A stretch of DNA of 64,000 bases from Chitinophagales bacterium (lineage in GTDB: Bacteria; Bacteroidota; Bacteroidia; Chitinophagales; JADIYW01): the NCBI GenBank assembly GCA_019694955.1, contig JAIBAX010000014.1, positions 1 to 64,000 on the forward strand. The letters run 5' to 3'. Under the pieces are notes generated by a model. The model was given only the letters and a program-made list of their open reading frames with translations. It ran no database searches and was not told the origin of the DNA. The position numbers and the translations under genes are program-made. This document shows, in pieces, positions 34,812 through 42,829 of this stretch. The stretch's first letter is position 1. Each line of letters begins with the position of its first letter.

Positions 34812-37292
34812 ATGAAATTACTAAAGGTACTGTTTTTGTGGACGATGGCAATGGTTATTTATGGAAACATAAATGGTCAGACGACAAGTATTTCGGGAAT
34901 TGTTAAAGATAGCAAAACCGGTGAACCAATCTCATATGCTACCGTTTTTGTAAAGAATTCCGGTTATGGAACCACCTGTGATTCGGTAGGATATTATTCT
35001 TTACAATTGCCAGCAAAATATGATACGCTGACAGCCACTTTTATTGGGTATGATGATAAAATGATGGCGATACCAAAAGGCATGAGCAAAACCCTGAATT
35101 TTGAACTAGAAGAATCATCATCAACATTGGGCGAAGTGGTTATTTTTGGCGATAAGCTTCCATTAGAGGAAATTATTCTCAGAAATATCCTAAAAAATAA
35201 GGAACGAAACAATAAAGACAATTTTCCGAATTATCAGTATGAGATTTACAACAAAGTAGAAATAGATTTAAAGAATCTGGAGTCCAAGTTGTTGGATGTT
35301 CGATTTCTGAAGCCTTTTTCTTTTGTTTTAGAAAATGTAGACAGTACTTCGGAAGAGGCTCCTTTTCTTCCATTGTTTTTGACAGAGTCGCTTTCAGATT
35401 ACTATTATAAGAGCAACCCGAAAAAGAAACGTGAGGTTATTAAAGCTTCGAAAATTAGTGGTGTACAAAATGATTATGTCTCTCAATATTTGGGGAATAT
35501 GTACACGGAGTTTAATATTTATGACAATTTCATTGGCGTGATGCTCAAAGAATTTGTCAGCCCAATTGCGAATAGCTGTCGTTTTTTCTATGATTATCGA
35601 GTGGTAGATACGGTCTATACGGCTACGGGTACATTCTACCGCTTAGGTTTTGAACCGAAGACAAAGTCGGATAATACCTTTTCCGGAGACTTGTTAGTGG
35701 ATGACCACAATTTTGCACTCAAAGAGATACGGTTGAAAATGGCAGACCATGTTAATATCAACTTTGTAAAGAGGATTGAGATTGTACAAAATTTTACCAC
35801 TATCGATGATTCACTAACGCTGGTATCGGACGAGAAGACCATGATCGAATTTGCTCCTTTGGAGAAATTGCCCGCCATAATTGGTCGAAAAAGCACTTCT
35901 TACAAGGATTTTAAAATCAACCAACCTGAAATCAATGACAAGATAGAAACATTAAAAGATGAAGTAACCATCATTAAAGGAGGCAGTGAGTACGGCGAGA
36001 CATATTGGGATAGTGCCAGACATGTAGGGTTAAGTAAAAATGAAAACAATATCTATCATTTGATAGATACAGTAAAATCGACCCCGGCGTATAAGAAGTA
36101 TTCCAATATCTTGTATCTTTTATCTACAGGATATGGTCATGTAGGGAAGATAGACTTAGGTTCTATATACAACCTTATTGTCAATAATCCATATGATGGA
36201 TGGAAATTCAATGTGGGCATGCGAACGAATTATAAGTTCAATGAGTATTTGCAATTTCAAGGAAATATAGGGTACGGAATTAAATCAAAATTAGTTGTAG
36301 GGAGTGCCGGTGTAGATTGGATATTTAAGAAAGCGCATCGACAAATATTAGGTGCATCTTATTTGCATGATGTAAAGGCGCAAACCGCCTCTACGGATAT
36401 TGCCCCTTCCGATAATATACTCACTCGGTTGGTTCGCAGGAAAGTGCCTTTCAAACTTATGCTACTGGATCAGGCAAAACTATATTATGAGCGGGAATGG
36501 AAACCCGGTATATCTTCGAGATTGACCCTGCAAAATAGAAGGATTGAGCCTTTGCTGTCATTGCCATTAAAGTTCTTACAATACAAAGAGCAGGAAATGA
36601 GCTATGATACGATTACCAAAATCAACCAATCAGAACTGGTGTTAAATCTTAGGTTTGCACCCAAAGAACGTTACCTGTCCGATAATTTGTTTCGACCAAG
36701 CTTGGGAACAACTTTGCCGATTGTAGAAGTGGAATATGCTTACGGAATCAAGAACCTATTTAAGAGCAATTTTTCGTATCATAAAATATCCTTGTCCATT
36801 GGTGATGAGTTTGCCGTCAATCCTATCGGAAATATGCGTTATAAACTTTGGGGTGGAAAGGTCTTTGGTACGGTGCCTTCGCTATTAAGTTTTATTCCGG
36901 ATGGCAATGAAACGTTTTTCTATAATAATGGAAAACAAACCTTCAATCTGATGAATGAGTATGAGTTTTATGCAGACAGCTGGATTGCATTGACATTAGA
37001 GCATCACTTTGATGGATTTTTCCTCAACAGAATTCCTGGAATCAGGAAGTTGAAATGGAGAGAGGTGATAGAAACAAAAATGGTTTGGGGTAGAAATTCC
37101 TCTGCAAATCAATTTGCCAACCAAGAAAGTGCTATGTATTCATTTGGCAAAGCGCCTTATATGGAAGTAGGTTTTGGTATTGAGAACATTTTTAAATTTT
37201 TTAGAATGGATTTTCTCTGGAGGACAACCTATAGAGATCATCCAAACACACCTAATTTTGGTGCTATGCTTGGCATGGATTTTAGGTTATAA
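34812..37292 (+). CDS. DUF5686-family outer membrane protein with carboxypeptidase-regulatory-like domain
   Basis: 826 residues from the ATG at 34812 (MKLLKVLFLWTMAMVIYG, a signal peptide); in-frame sequence back to 34731 overlaps xth and is not coding-like. The N-terminal domain (ISGIVKDSKTGEPISYATVF through LNFELEES) is the CarboxypepD_reg-like beta-sandwich common in Bacteroidota outer-membrane proteins. A roughly 350-residue soluble portion follows, then a C-terminal region of alternating aromatic strands ending in FGAMLGMDFRL, consistent with an outer-membrane barrel. There is no plug or TonB box typical of SusC. The function is unknown. Confidence 0.8.
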   Translation: MKLLKVLFLWTMAMVIYGNINGQTTSISGIVKDSKTGEPISYATVFVKNSGYGTTCDSVGYYSLQLPAKYDTLTATFIGYDDKMMAIPKGMSKTLNFELEESSSTLGEVVIFGDKLPLEEIILRNILKNKERNNKDNFPNYQYEIYNKVEIDLKNLESKLLDVRFLKPFSFVLENVDSTSEEAPFLPLFLTESLSDYYYKSNPKKKREVIKASKISGVQNDYVSQYLGNMYTEFNIYDNFIGVMLKEFVSPIANSCRFFYDYRVVDTVYTATGTFYRLGFEPKTKSDNTFSGDLLVDDHNFALKEIRLKMADHVNINFVKRIEIVQNFTTIDDSLTLVSDEKTMIEFAPLEKLPAIIGRKSTSYKDFKINQPEINDKIETLKDEVTIIKGGSEYGETYWDSARHVGLSKNENNIYHLIDTVKSTPAYKKYSNILYLLSTGYGHVGKIDLGSIYNLIVNNPYDGWKFNVGMRTNYKFNEYLQFQGNIGYGIKSKLVVGSAGVDWIFKKAHRQILGASYLHDVKAQTASTDIAPSDNILTRLVRRKVPFKLMLLDQAKLYYEREWKPGISSRLTLQNRRIEPLLSLPLKFLQYKEQEMSYDTITKINQSELVLNLRFAPKERYLSDNLFRPSLGTTLPIVEVEYAYGIKNLFKSNFSYHKISLSIGDEFAVNPIGNMRYKLWGGKVFGTVPSLLSFIPDGNETFFYNNGKQTFNLMNEYEFYADSWIALTLEHHFDGFFLNRIPGIRKLKWREVIETKMVWGRNSSANQFANQESAMYSFGKAPYMEVGFGIENIFKFFRMDFLWRTTYRDHPNTPNFGAMLGMDFRL

Positions 37293-37365
37293 TTTCTTAA
37301 ATAAACAATTGTGAGTTTAATAAGTTAACAATAATAGTCAAATTTGTATCGTAAAGTTGCATCAC

Positions 37366-38121
37366 ATGCCGGAAGTCAGAACAAAAAATAGGTTTAAATA
37401 CATAGAACAAGGAAAAGGAGCACCTATTCTGATGTTGCATGGTTTGTTCGGCAGTTTGGCAAATTTTGAACATGTGATGGCAAAATTTGCTTCCAATTAC
37501 CATACTATTGTTCCGATACTGCCCTTATATGATTTGCCCATTCGAGCGTCGACAGTTGATGGATTGGTGGAATACTTGACTGAATTTATTGATTTCTTTG
37601 GCTTTGAAAAAGTACATTTAATAGGAAATAGCCTAGGTGGGCATGTTGCACTTGTGTACACGTTGAATCAACCACAAAAGGTTTCATCCATTACCCTTAC
37701 CGGAAGTTCCGGATTATTTGAGAAGGCATTTGGAGATACCATGCCGAAGCGTGGCGATTACGAATACCTCAAAGAGAAGACGGAACAAACTTTCTATGAC
37801 CCCAAGATTGCCACCAAAGAATTGGTAGACGATGTTTATGAAACCATCATGGATAGAGAAAAAGCTATACGAGTGGTGACAATGGCAAAATCTGCTGTCA
37901 GACATAATCTTTCAGTAGAACTTAACCAAATTACTTGCCCAACCTTATTGATTTGGGGTAAAAATGACAACATCACACCGCCATTTGTTGGCGAGGAGTT
38001 TAAAAGACTCATTCCGCATGCGGAGCTTTTTTTTATAGATAAATGTGGTCATGCACCCATGATGGAATGTCCGGAAGAATTTAACACGATTTTAGGCAAA
38101 TTTTTAACAGCGCTGAAATGA
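37366..38121 (+). CDS. Alpha/beta hydrolase
   Basis: 251 residues from the ATG at 37366, nine bases inside a TTG-initiated reading. The canonical alpha/beta-hydrolase order is present: oxyanion motif LHGLFGS, nucleophile elbow GNSLGG, an acid residue in WGKNDNITPP, and the catalytic histidine in CGHAPMMECPEEF. It lacks a signal peptide and is cytoplasmic. Resemblance to ester or C-C bond hydrolases cannot be resolved further. Its stop overlaps the start of the CBS-domain gene by four bases (ATGA), so the two are translationally coupled. The same pairing upstream of nadK is common in Bacteroidota by my recollection. Confidence 0.88.
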   Translation: MPEVRTKNRFKYIEQGKGAPILMLHGLFGSLANFEHVMAKFASNYHTIVPILPLYDLPIRASTVDGLVEYLTEFIDFFGFEKVHLIGNSLGGHVALVYTLNQPQKVSSITLTGSSGLFEKAFGDTMPKRGDYEYLKEKTEQTFYDPKIATKELVDDVYETIMDREKAIRVVTMAKSAVRHNLSVELNQITCPTLLIWGKNDNITPPFVGEEFKRLIPHAELFFIDKCGHAPMMECPEEFNTILGKFLTALK

Positions 38122-38780
38122 TAGCAGTAGAACTTATAGATAATAACGTACCCTATCTGAAAAGTTCAGACAAAGTGTTTTTTGCTATAAACCTAATGCA
38201 GGAAAGAGGTTTAAGATGCTTGCCAGTGCTGGAAGATGGTGTGTATGTGGGCATGGCAACAGAGGAAATCCTGTTGGAAATGGATGATGAAGCCACAATA
38301 GCATCTCTGACATTGGAATACCCTGACTTTATTGTTGCAGAAGGAGAACATTTATTATTTCTCTTAAAAGAAATGGCATCCTACCAAGTTGAACTAATAC
38401 CTGTTAAATCTGTTTATGACAATGCTTATCTCGGCGTAATAAGCGCAGCACAAATTGTCAACTTCCTGCAAAAAAATATGGCCATTTTACAAGAGGGCGG
38501 TGTTTTAGTGCTACAAATGCAACCCAAAGACTACTCTTTATCTGAGATTGCCCGTATTGTAGAGTCTAATGGAGCGCATATTGTTTTTTGTTATCTGGGT
38601 AGTGCTGCCGACAAAGGGAAAGTGCAATGCACCCTGAAAATTGACATGACAGATTTGTCCGGAATCTTACAGAGTTTCGAACGCTACCACTATGAAGTGG
38701 TGTCCACCTTTCATCAGTCTATAAACGAAGCGTCTTTAAAACAACGATTGGATTCTTTGCTTCATTATTTGAATGTATAA
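38118..38780 (+). CDS. CBS-domain protein with ACT-like C-terminus
   Basis: 220 residues. The first 115 form a CBS pair: VPYLKSSDKVFFAINLMQER with GLRCLPVLEDGVYVGM, and a second half ending NAYLGVISAAQIVNFL. The rest (GGVLVLQMQPKDYSLSEIAR onward) looks like an ACT-type beta-alpha-beta regulatory domain. Such proteins sense adenine nucleotides or other small ligands and have no catalytic site. It is coupled to the hydrolase upstream and sits before the barrel protein and nadK. A link to NAD or nucleotide status is plausible but unproven. Confidence 0.85.
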   Translation: MIAVELIDNNVPYLKSSDKVFFAINLMQERGLRCLPVLEDGVYVGMATEEILLEMDDEATIASLTLEYPDFIVAEGEHLLFLLKEMASYQVELIPVKSVYDNAYLGVISAAQIVNFLQKNMAILQEGGVLVLQMQPKDYSLSEIARIVESNGAHIVFCYLGSAADKGKVQCTLKIDMTDLSGILQSFERYHYEVVSTFHQSINEASLKQRLDSLLHYLNV

Positions 38781-38799
38781 ATTTCGCTATACTTTTCTT

Positions 38800-38807
38800 T
38801 ACATTTG
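38800..38807 (+). promoter_or_regulatory. Bacteroidota -7 promoter element overlapping the annotated start of the barrel protein gene
   Basis: TACATTTG matches TAnnTTTG. Its last base is the first base of the GTG at 38807. If this promoter is real, translation must start further in. Confidence 0.35.
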
Positions 38808-40219
38808 TGTCTGTGAGTCGCCGCATATATATATTGTATAGTATCATATTCTTGCTGTTCAACCAGTATGTGAGTGCTCAGGAAGGGAGTAGCCTTTTTA
38901 TTCGCAATATCACAGTTGAAGGGAATAAGCATACTAGGGAATTTGTTATCCTAAGAGAATTAACCTTTCAAGAATCAGACACTATATTAGGAATACGGCT
39001 GTCAAAGGAATTTGAGAAAAGCCAAACCAACTTACAGAATCTTGCGTTGTTTGCGGCCATAAATTTCAATATCAAGAATTGGGAGAACGATTCATTAGAC
39101 ATCGTAATTTCTGTAACTGAAAGAGCGCGCTTTAGACCGATACCAATTTTTAACTTGGCTGATAGAAATTTTAACGTTTGGTGGACAGAGCAAAATAGGA
39201 GTTTCAAAAGAGTGCAGTATGGTGCGATGGTAGTATATAAGAATGCTTTCGGGCTGAACCACACTATTTCTGGTACGGCGACATTCGGATTTGCGCAGAA
39301 CTATGAAGTAGAGTATCGTGTACCATATTTTAATAAGAAGAAATCGCTGGGCGGTAATTTTAAATTTGGATTTACCCAAAGCAAACAAGTGCAAACGGGT
39401 GCTTTTGAAGACCAAACGCAATTTTTGGAAGCAGATAAACACCTGAGAAGAAGATATGAAGTGAATACCAATTTTATTTACAGACCCAAGATTCGAAACA
39501 TACATTCTTTTAAGCTCAATTATTTTCACTATAATATTTCTGATATTTTATCCAATAGTCATCCTGATTATCTCTTGGATGGTCGGAATAGGGTGGATTT
39601 CTTTCAGTTGGGGTATTCTTATGAGGCAGATTTCAGAAATTTTAAATTCTTTCCCACATCAGGATGGTTCTTAAAGGTTGATTTTGAAAGAGATGGCTTA
39701 GGAATGTTTAAAGAAGATGTGAACCTTACCAGAATGACATTTACCTACAATCATTATATCAGTCTGGGTGAAAGCGGCAAGCATTTTACAAGCCATTCCA
39801 TGAGAATGATGTTAAGTGGTCCTGAAAAGCAACCTTATTTTCTTACAAGAGGCATGGGTTTTCGTCAGGATTTTGTTAGAGGGAACGAATTGTATTTAAT
39901 TGATGGTCAGCGATTCTTTTTGTTTAAAAATGATTATAAATACAAAGTCTTAGATGTAAAACTCAATTATATAAAAAAATTAAAAGGCAAGAAGTTTGGT
40001 CTCATGCCACTCTCTTTATATGTTGGAGGGCATTTTGATGCCGGTGCAGTACGCGACAGCTATTATGCGCAAGGAAATACTTTGAGAAATAAGATGATTT
40101 ATGGTTGGGGTGTAGGAGTGGATTTTGTTACTTTTTACGACCGTGTTTTCAGATTAGAATATTCCTTTAATCAGGATTTTAAAAATGGCGTATATTTACA
40201 TTTTGAGTTACCGATATAG
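38807..40219 (+). CDS. BamA/TamA-like outer membrane protein with a single POTRA-like domain
   Basis: Up to 470 residues. No ATG precedes the signal sequence (RRIYILYSIIFLLFNQYVSAQ), so the start is GTG at 38807 or 38813, or TTG at 38834. After the signal a single POTRA-like unit is seen (LFIRNITVEGNKHTREFVILRELTF through SLDIVISVTERARFRPIP). A C-terminal beta-barrel of about 330 residues ends in VYLHFELPI with the terminal aromatic/aliphatic pattern of Omp85 proteins. BamA proper lies 2.6 kb downstream. This smaller paralogue may insert or translocate a specific substrate. No substrate is identifiable. Confidence 0.78.
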   Translation: MSVSRRIYILYSIIFLLFNQYVSAQEGSSLFIRNITVEGNKHTREFVILRELTFQESDTILGIRLSKEFEKSQTNLQNLALFAAINFNIKNWENDSLDIVISVTERARFRPIPIFNLADRNFNVWWTEQNRSFKRVQYGAMVVYKNAFGLNHTISGTATFGFAQNYEVEYRVPYFNKKKSLGGNFKFGFTQSKQVQTGAFEDQTQFLEADKHLRRRYEVNTNFIYRPKIRNIHSFKLNYFHYNISDILSNSHPDYLLDGRNRVDFFQLGYSYEADFRNFKFFPTSGWFLKVDFERDGLGMFKEDVNLTRMTFTYNHYISLGESGKHFTSHSMRMMLSGPEKQPYFLTRGMGFRQDFVRGNELYLIDGQRFFLFKNDYKYKVLDVKLNYIKKLKGKKFGLMPLSLYVGGHFDAGAVRDSYYAQGNTLRNKMIYGWGVGVDFVTFYDRVFRLEYSFNQDFKNGVYLHFELPI

Positions 40220-40227
40220 ATTTTCGC

Positions 40228-41109
40228 ATGAATATTGCCATATATAGCCGTTTTTTAAAGAAAGAGCAACGCCCTTATGTTCAAGAACTTTTCAAATGCC
40301 TTGAAGAGCGCAATTATAACGTTACCATTTACGAAGATTATTTAAAAACCTTGAAAAATGAGATAAAATTTCTCTCCAAACATCAAACATTTAGTTGTTA
40401 TGAAGATATTATACAACAAAATATAGATATCATGATTTCCCTTGGCGGAGATGGAACATTATTAGATACCGTTTGTCTTATCAAAGACAGTGGCGTTCCG
40501 GTAGCAGGTGTTAATCTGGGGAGACTGGGTTTCCTTGCGGATATCCATAAAGAAGACATCAAAGCATTGGTAGATGCCATTGAAAATGATACCTACACCA
40601 TTCAGGAGCGCGCATTGATACATGTAGAAACCAATAAACCGCTCTTTGGTGAGGAAAACTTCGGGTTAAACGAAGTATCTATCCTAAAAACAGACTCCTC
40701 CTCCATGATTACTGTACACGTTTACTTAAATGGAGAATTTCTCTCTACTTACTGGGCGGATGGACTTATTATTGCCACACCTACCGGCTCCACGGCCTAT
40801 TCATTGAGTTGCGGTGGACCCATTATCTTTCCAACATCCGGAAATTTCGTGCTAACCCCAATTGCGCCACACAACCTCAATGCCAGACCCATCGTGATAC
40901 CCGATAATACGGTGGTTTCATTTGAAGTAGAGTGCCGTTCAAGGTATTTTCTGTGTGCCATCGATTCTAGGAATAAATTGGCAGACAAAACCTATCAGAT
41001 AGCTATCAGGAAAGAAAGTTTCCCATTTCGTTTATTCAAGATGCCCGACAGCCATTATCTGAAAACCCTTCGGGAAAAGTTGAATTGGGGAGAAGATTCA
41101 AGAAATTAG
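40228..41109 (+). CDS. nadK: NAD kinase
   Basis: 293 residues. NAD kinase phosphorylates NAD to NADP with ATP in the cytoplasm. The hallmark GGDGT motif is present in MISLGGDGTLLDTV, followed by GVNLGRLGFLADI, the NE motif in FGLNEVSI, and the TPTGSTAYSLSCGGPI loop, all typical. It is 8 bases after the barrel gene and 83 bases before the DUF6089 coding region (at its first possible start). Confidence 0.97.
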   Translation: MNIAIYSRFLKKEQRPYVQELFKCLEERNYNVTIYEDYLKTLKNEIKFLSKHQTFSCYEDIIQQNIDIMISLGGDGTLLDTVCLIKDSGVPVAGVNLGRLGFLADIHKEDIKALVDAIENDTYTIQERALIHVETNKPLFGEENFGLNEVSILKTDSSSMITVHVYLNGEFLSTYWADGLIIATPTGSTAYSLSCGGPIIFPTSGNFVLTPIAPHNLNARPIVIPDNTVVSFEVECRSRYFLCAIDSRNKLADKTYQIAIRKESFPFRLFKMPDSHYLKTLREKLNWGEDSRN

Positions 41110-41187
41110 CCACATTATGAATATTCCATAAAGGTTTTTTAACTTTTATTGCCAAATACTATGCTTATTTATTCTACGTTAATTCTG

Positions 41188-41195
41188 TATCTTTG
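41188..41195 (+). promoter_or_regulatory. Bacteroidota -7 promoter element for DUF6089-uppS-bamA
   Basis: TATCTTTG matches TAnnTTTG, 24 bases upstream of the preferred TTG start at 41220. An upstream TTG reading that begins at 41193 lies inside this element and is therefore unlikely. Confidence 0.5.
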
Positions 41196-41219
41196 CAGAT
41201 TATTTTTCAATCTCATTTT

Positions 41220-42065
41220 TTGAAGAGGGCATTTCACATAGTAGTAATTTTAATGGCAGGGTGCTTTATGTCCCCGCATAAGCTTAGTGCTCAGGAGAAG
41301 GAGTTTGGATTTCTCGCAGGTGGAGCCAATTATTATGGAGATATCAATCCCAATTATTCCTTTAAAGAAACAAGACCTTTTGCGTCCATCTTTTACAGAT
41401 ATAATTTTAATCCACGCATGTCATTGAGAGCAGGATTAAATTATGGATGGATAGAAGCCTCAGATTCGAAAAGAAAAAATTATCCTTATTTGCAAGCACG
41501 AAACCTCAACTTCTCCTCACAAATTTTGGAGGTTGCCTGTACTTATGAATTAAATTTCTTTAAGTTCAATCCTTATGTTAAGAAGGATCGGTTTTCTCCT
41601 TATATTTATTTTGGTGCTAGCCTCTTTCATTTTCAACCTACTACCGTGTATAATGGCAGAAAGTATAGGTTAGAAGAATTGGGTACTGAAGGACAAAAGG
41701 GTTATGATGAAGAGCAGGTGAACGGCTACTCAACCTTTGCATTTGCTATTCCTTTCGGTGGAGGCATCAAGTGGGCCATCAATAAAAAACTTTCCTTAAA
41801 TGTAGAGTTTAGCAGTAGAAGAACTTTCACAGACTACATAGACGATATCAGTACAGTATATCCGGATAAAGATTTACTTTTTTATTCTGAAGGAAATGAA
41901 AATATTGCTGAAATACTCAGCGACAGATCTCCGGAAGCAGGATTTGACCCAATCGCAGTAGAAGGGAAGCAAAGAGGAACCAGTAAAGACAAAGATAGGT
42001 TTAACTTTTTTGGCATTGGACTCACCTACACCATATATAATCCTAAATGCCCGCGACCTTATTAA
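41220..42065 (+). CDS. DUF6089-family outer membrane beta-barrel protein
   Basis: 281 residues from a TTG start at 41220, which gives a clean signal peptide (MKRAFHIVVILMAGCFMSPH, cleavage near LSAQ). An ATG at 41253 would leave only a stub of it. The mature part is rich in alternating aromatic strands (GGANYYGDINPNY, FSPYIYFGASLFHFQP, FFGIGLTYTIYNPKC), typical of small barrels of this Bacteroidota family. Its place between nadK and uppS is characteristic. The 3' end overlaps an upstream in-frame start option of uppS. Its function is unknown; envelope assembly is suggested by the neighbours. Confidence 0.8.
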   Translation: MKRAFHIVVILMAGCFMSPHKLSAQEKEFGFLAGGANYYGDINPNYSFKETRPFASIFYRYNFNPRMSLRAGLNYGWIEASDSKRKNYPYLQARNLNFSSQILEVACTYELNFFKFNPYVKKDRFSPYIYFGASLFHFQPTTVYNGRKYRLEELGTEGQKGYDEEQVNGYSTFAFAIPFGGGIKWAINKKLSLNVEFSSRRTFTDYIDDISTVYPDKDLLFYSEGNENIAEILSDRSPEAGFDPIAVEGKQRGTSKDKDRFNFFGIGLTYTIYNPKCPRPY

Positions 42066-42085
42066 CTGAAACACTTGTTGCAGAT

Positions 42086-42829
42086 ATGCTAAAAGAACAA
42101 ATAGATGTTACCAAACTACCACAGCACATTGCCATCATTATGGATGGTAATGGGAGGTGGGCAAAATCACAAGGGAAGCATCGGGTGTTTGGTCATAAGA
42201 ATGGCGTGCAGGCAGTAAGAGAAGCCAGCGAAGCGTGCGCAGAAATCGGCGTTCCATACCTCACCTTATATGCCTTTTCTACGGAAAACTGGAACAGACC
42301 AAAAACCGAAGTATCTGCCTTAATGGAATTATTGATACTGACGATAGGAAGGGAAGTGAAAACCTTGCAAAAAAACAATATCCGGTTAAATGCCATCGGG
42401 CAATTAGACCTGCTTCCAGATTCTTGTAAAAAGGCTTTGGATAAGGCCATAAGAGAGACTTCTGCCAACACCAGAATGACCTTAACTCTTGCATTGAGTT
42501 ATAGTTCAAGAGTAGAAATTACCGACATGGTGAAATCTATCGCCGAAAAAGTAAAAAATAACGAACTCAACCCATCGGATATTACACCGGAAATCGTTCA
42601 TAATCATCTATATACACACGATCTTCCCGATCCTGAGTTATTAATTAGAACCAGCGGAGAAACGAGAATAAGCAACTTCTTGCTTTGGCAGATTGCCTAT
42701 GCAGAATTGTGTTTTATAGAAAAATACTGGCCGGATTTCAGTAGAGAAGACCTCTATGCCGCTATATGTGAATTCCAAAATCGAGAACGTCGCTTCGGCA
42801 TGACCAGCGAACAAATACTAAGTGAATGA
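42086..42829 (+). CDS. uppS: Isoprenyl transferase, undecaprenyl diphosphate synthase
   Basis: 247 residues from the ATG at 42086. An ATG at 42047 would overlap DUF6089 and add 13 non-conserved residues. The enzyme adds isopentenyl units in cis to farnesyl diphosphate, giving the lipid carrier for peptidoglycan and polysaccharide. The motif HIAIIMDGNGRWAKSQG holds the catalytic Asp. AFSTENWNRP and LIRTSGETRISNFLLWQ-AYAEL are also typical. Its end overlaps bamA by four bases (ATGA), indicating coupling. Confidence 0.96.
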   Translation: MLKEQIDVTKLPQHIAIIMDGNGRWAKSQGKHRVFGHKNGVQAVREASEACAEIGVPYLTLYAFSTENWNRPKTEVSALMELLILTIGREVKTLQKNNIRLNAIGQLDLLPDSCKKALDKAIRETSANTRMTLTLALSYSSRVEITDMVKSIAEKVKNNELNPSDITPEIVHNHLYTHDLPDPELLIRTSGETRISNFLLWQIAYAELCFIEKYWPDFSREDLYAAICEFQNRERRFGMTSEQILSE

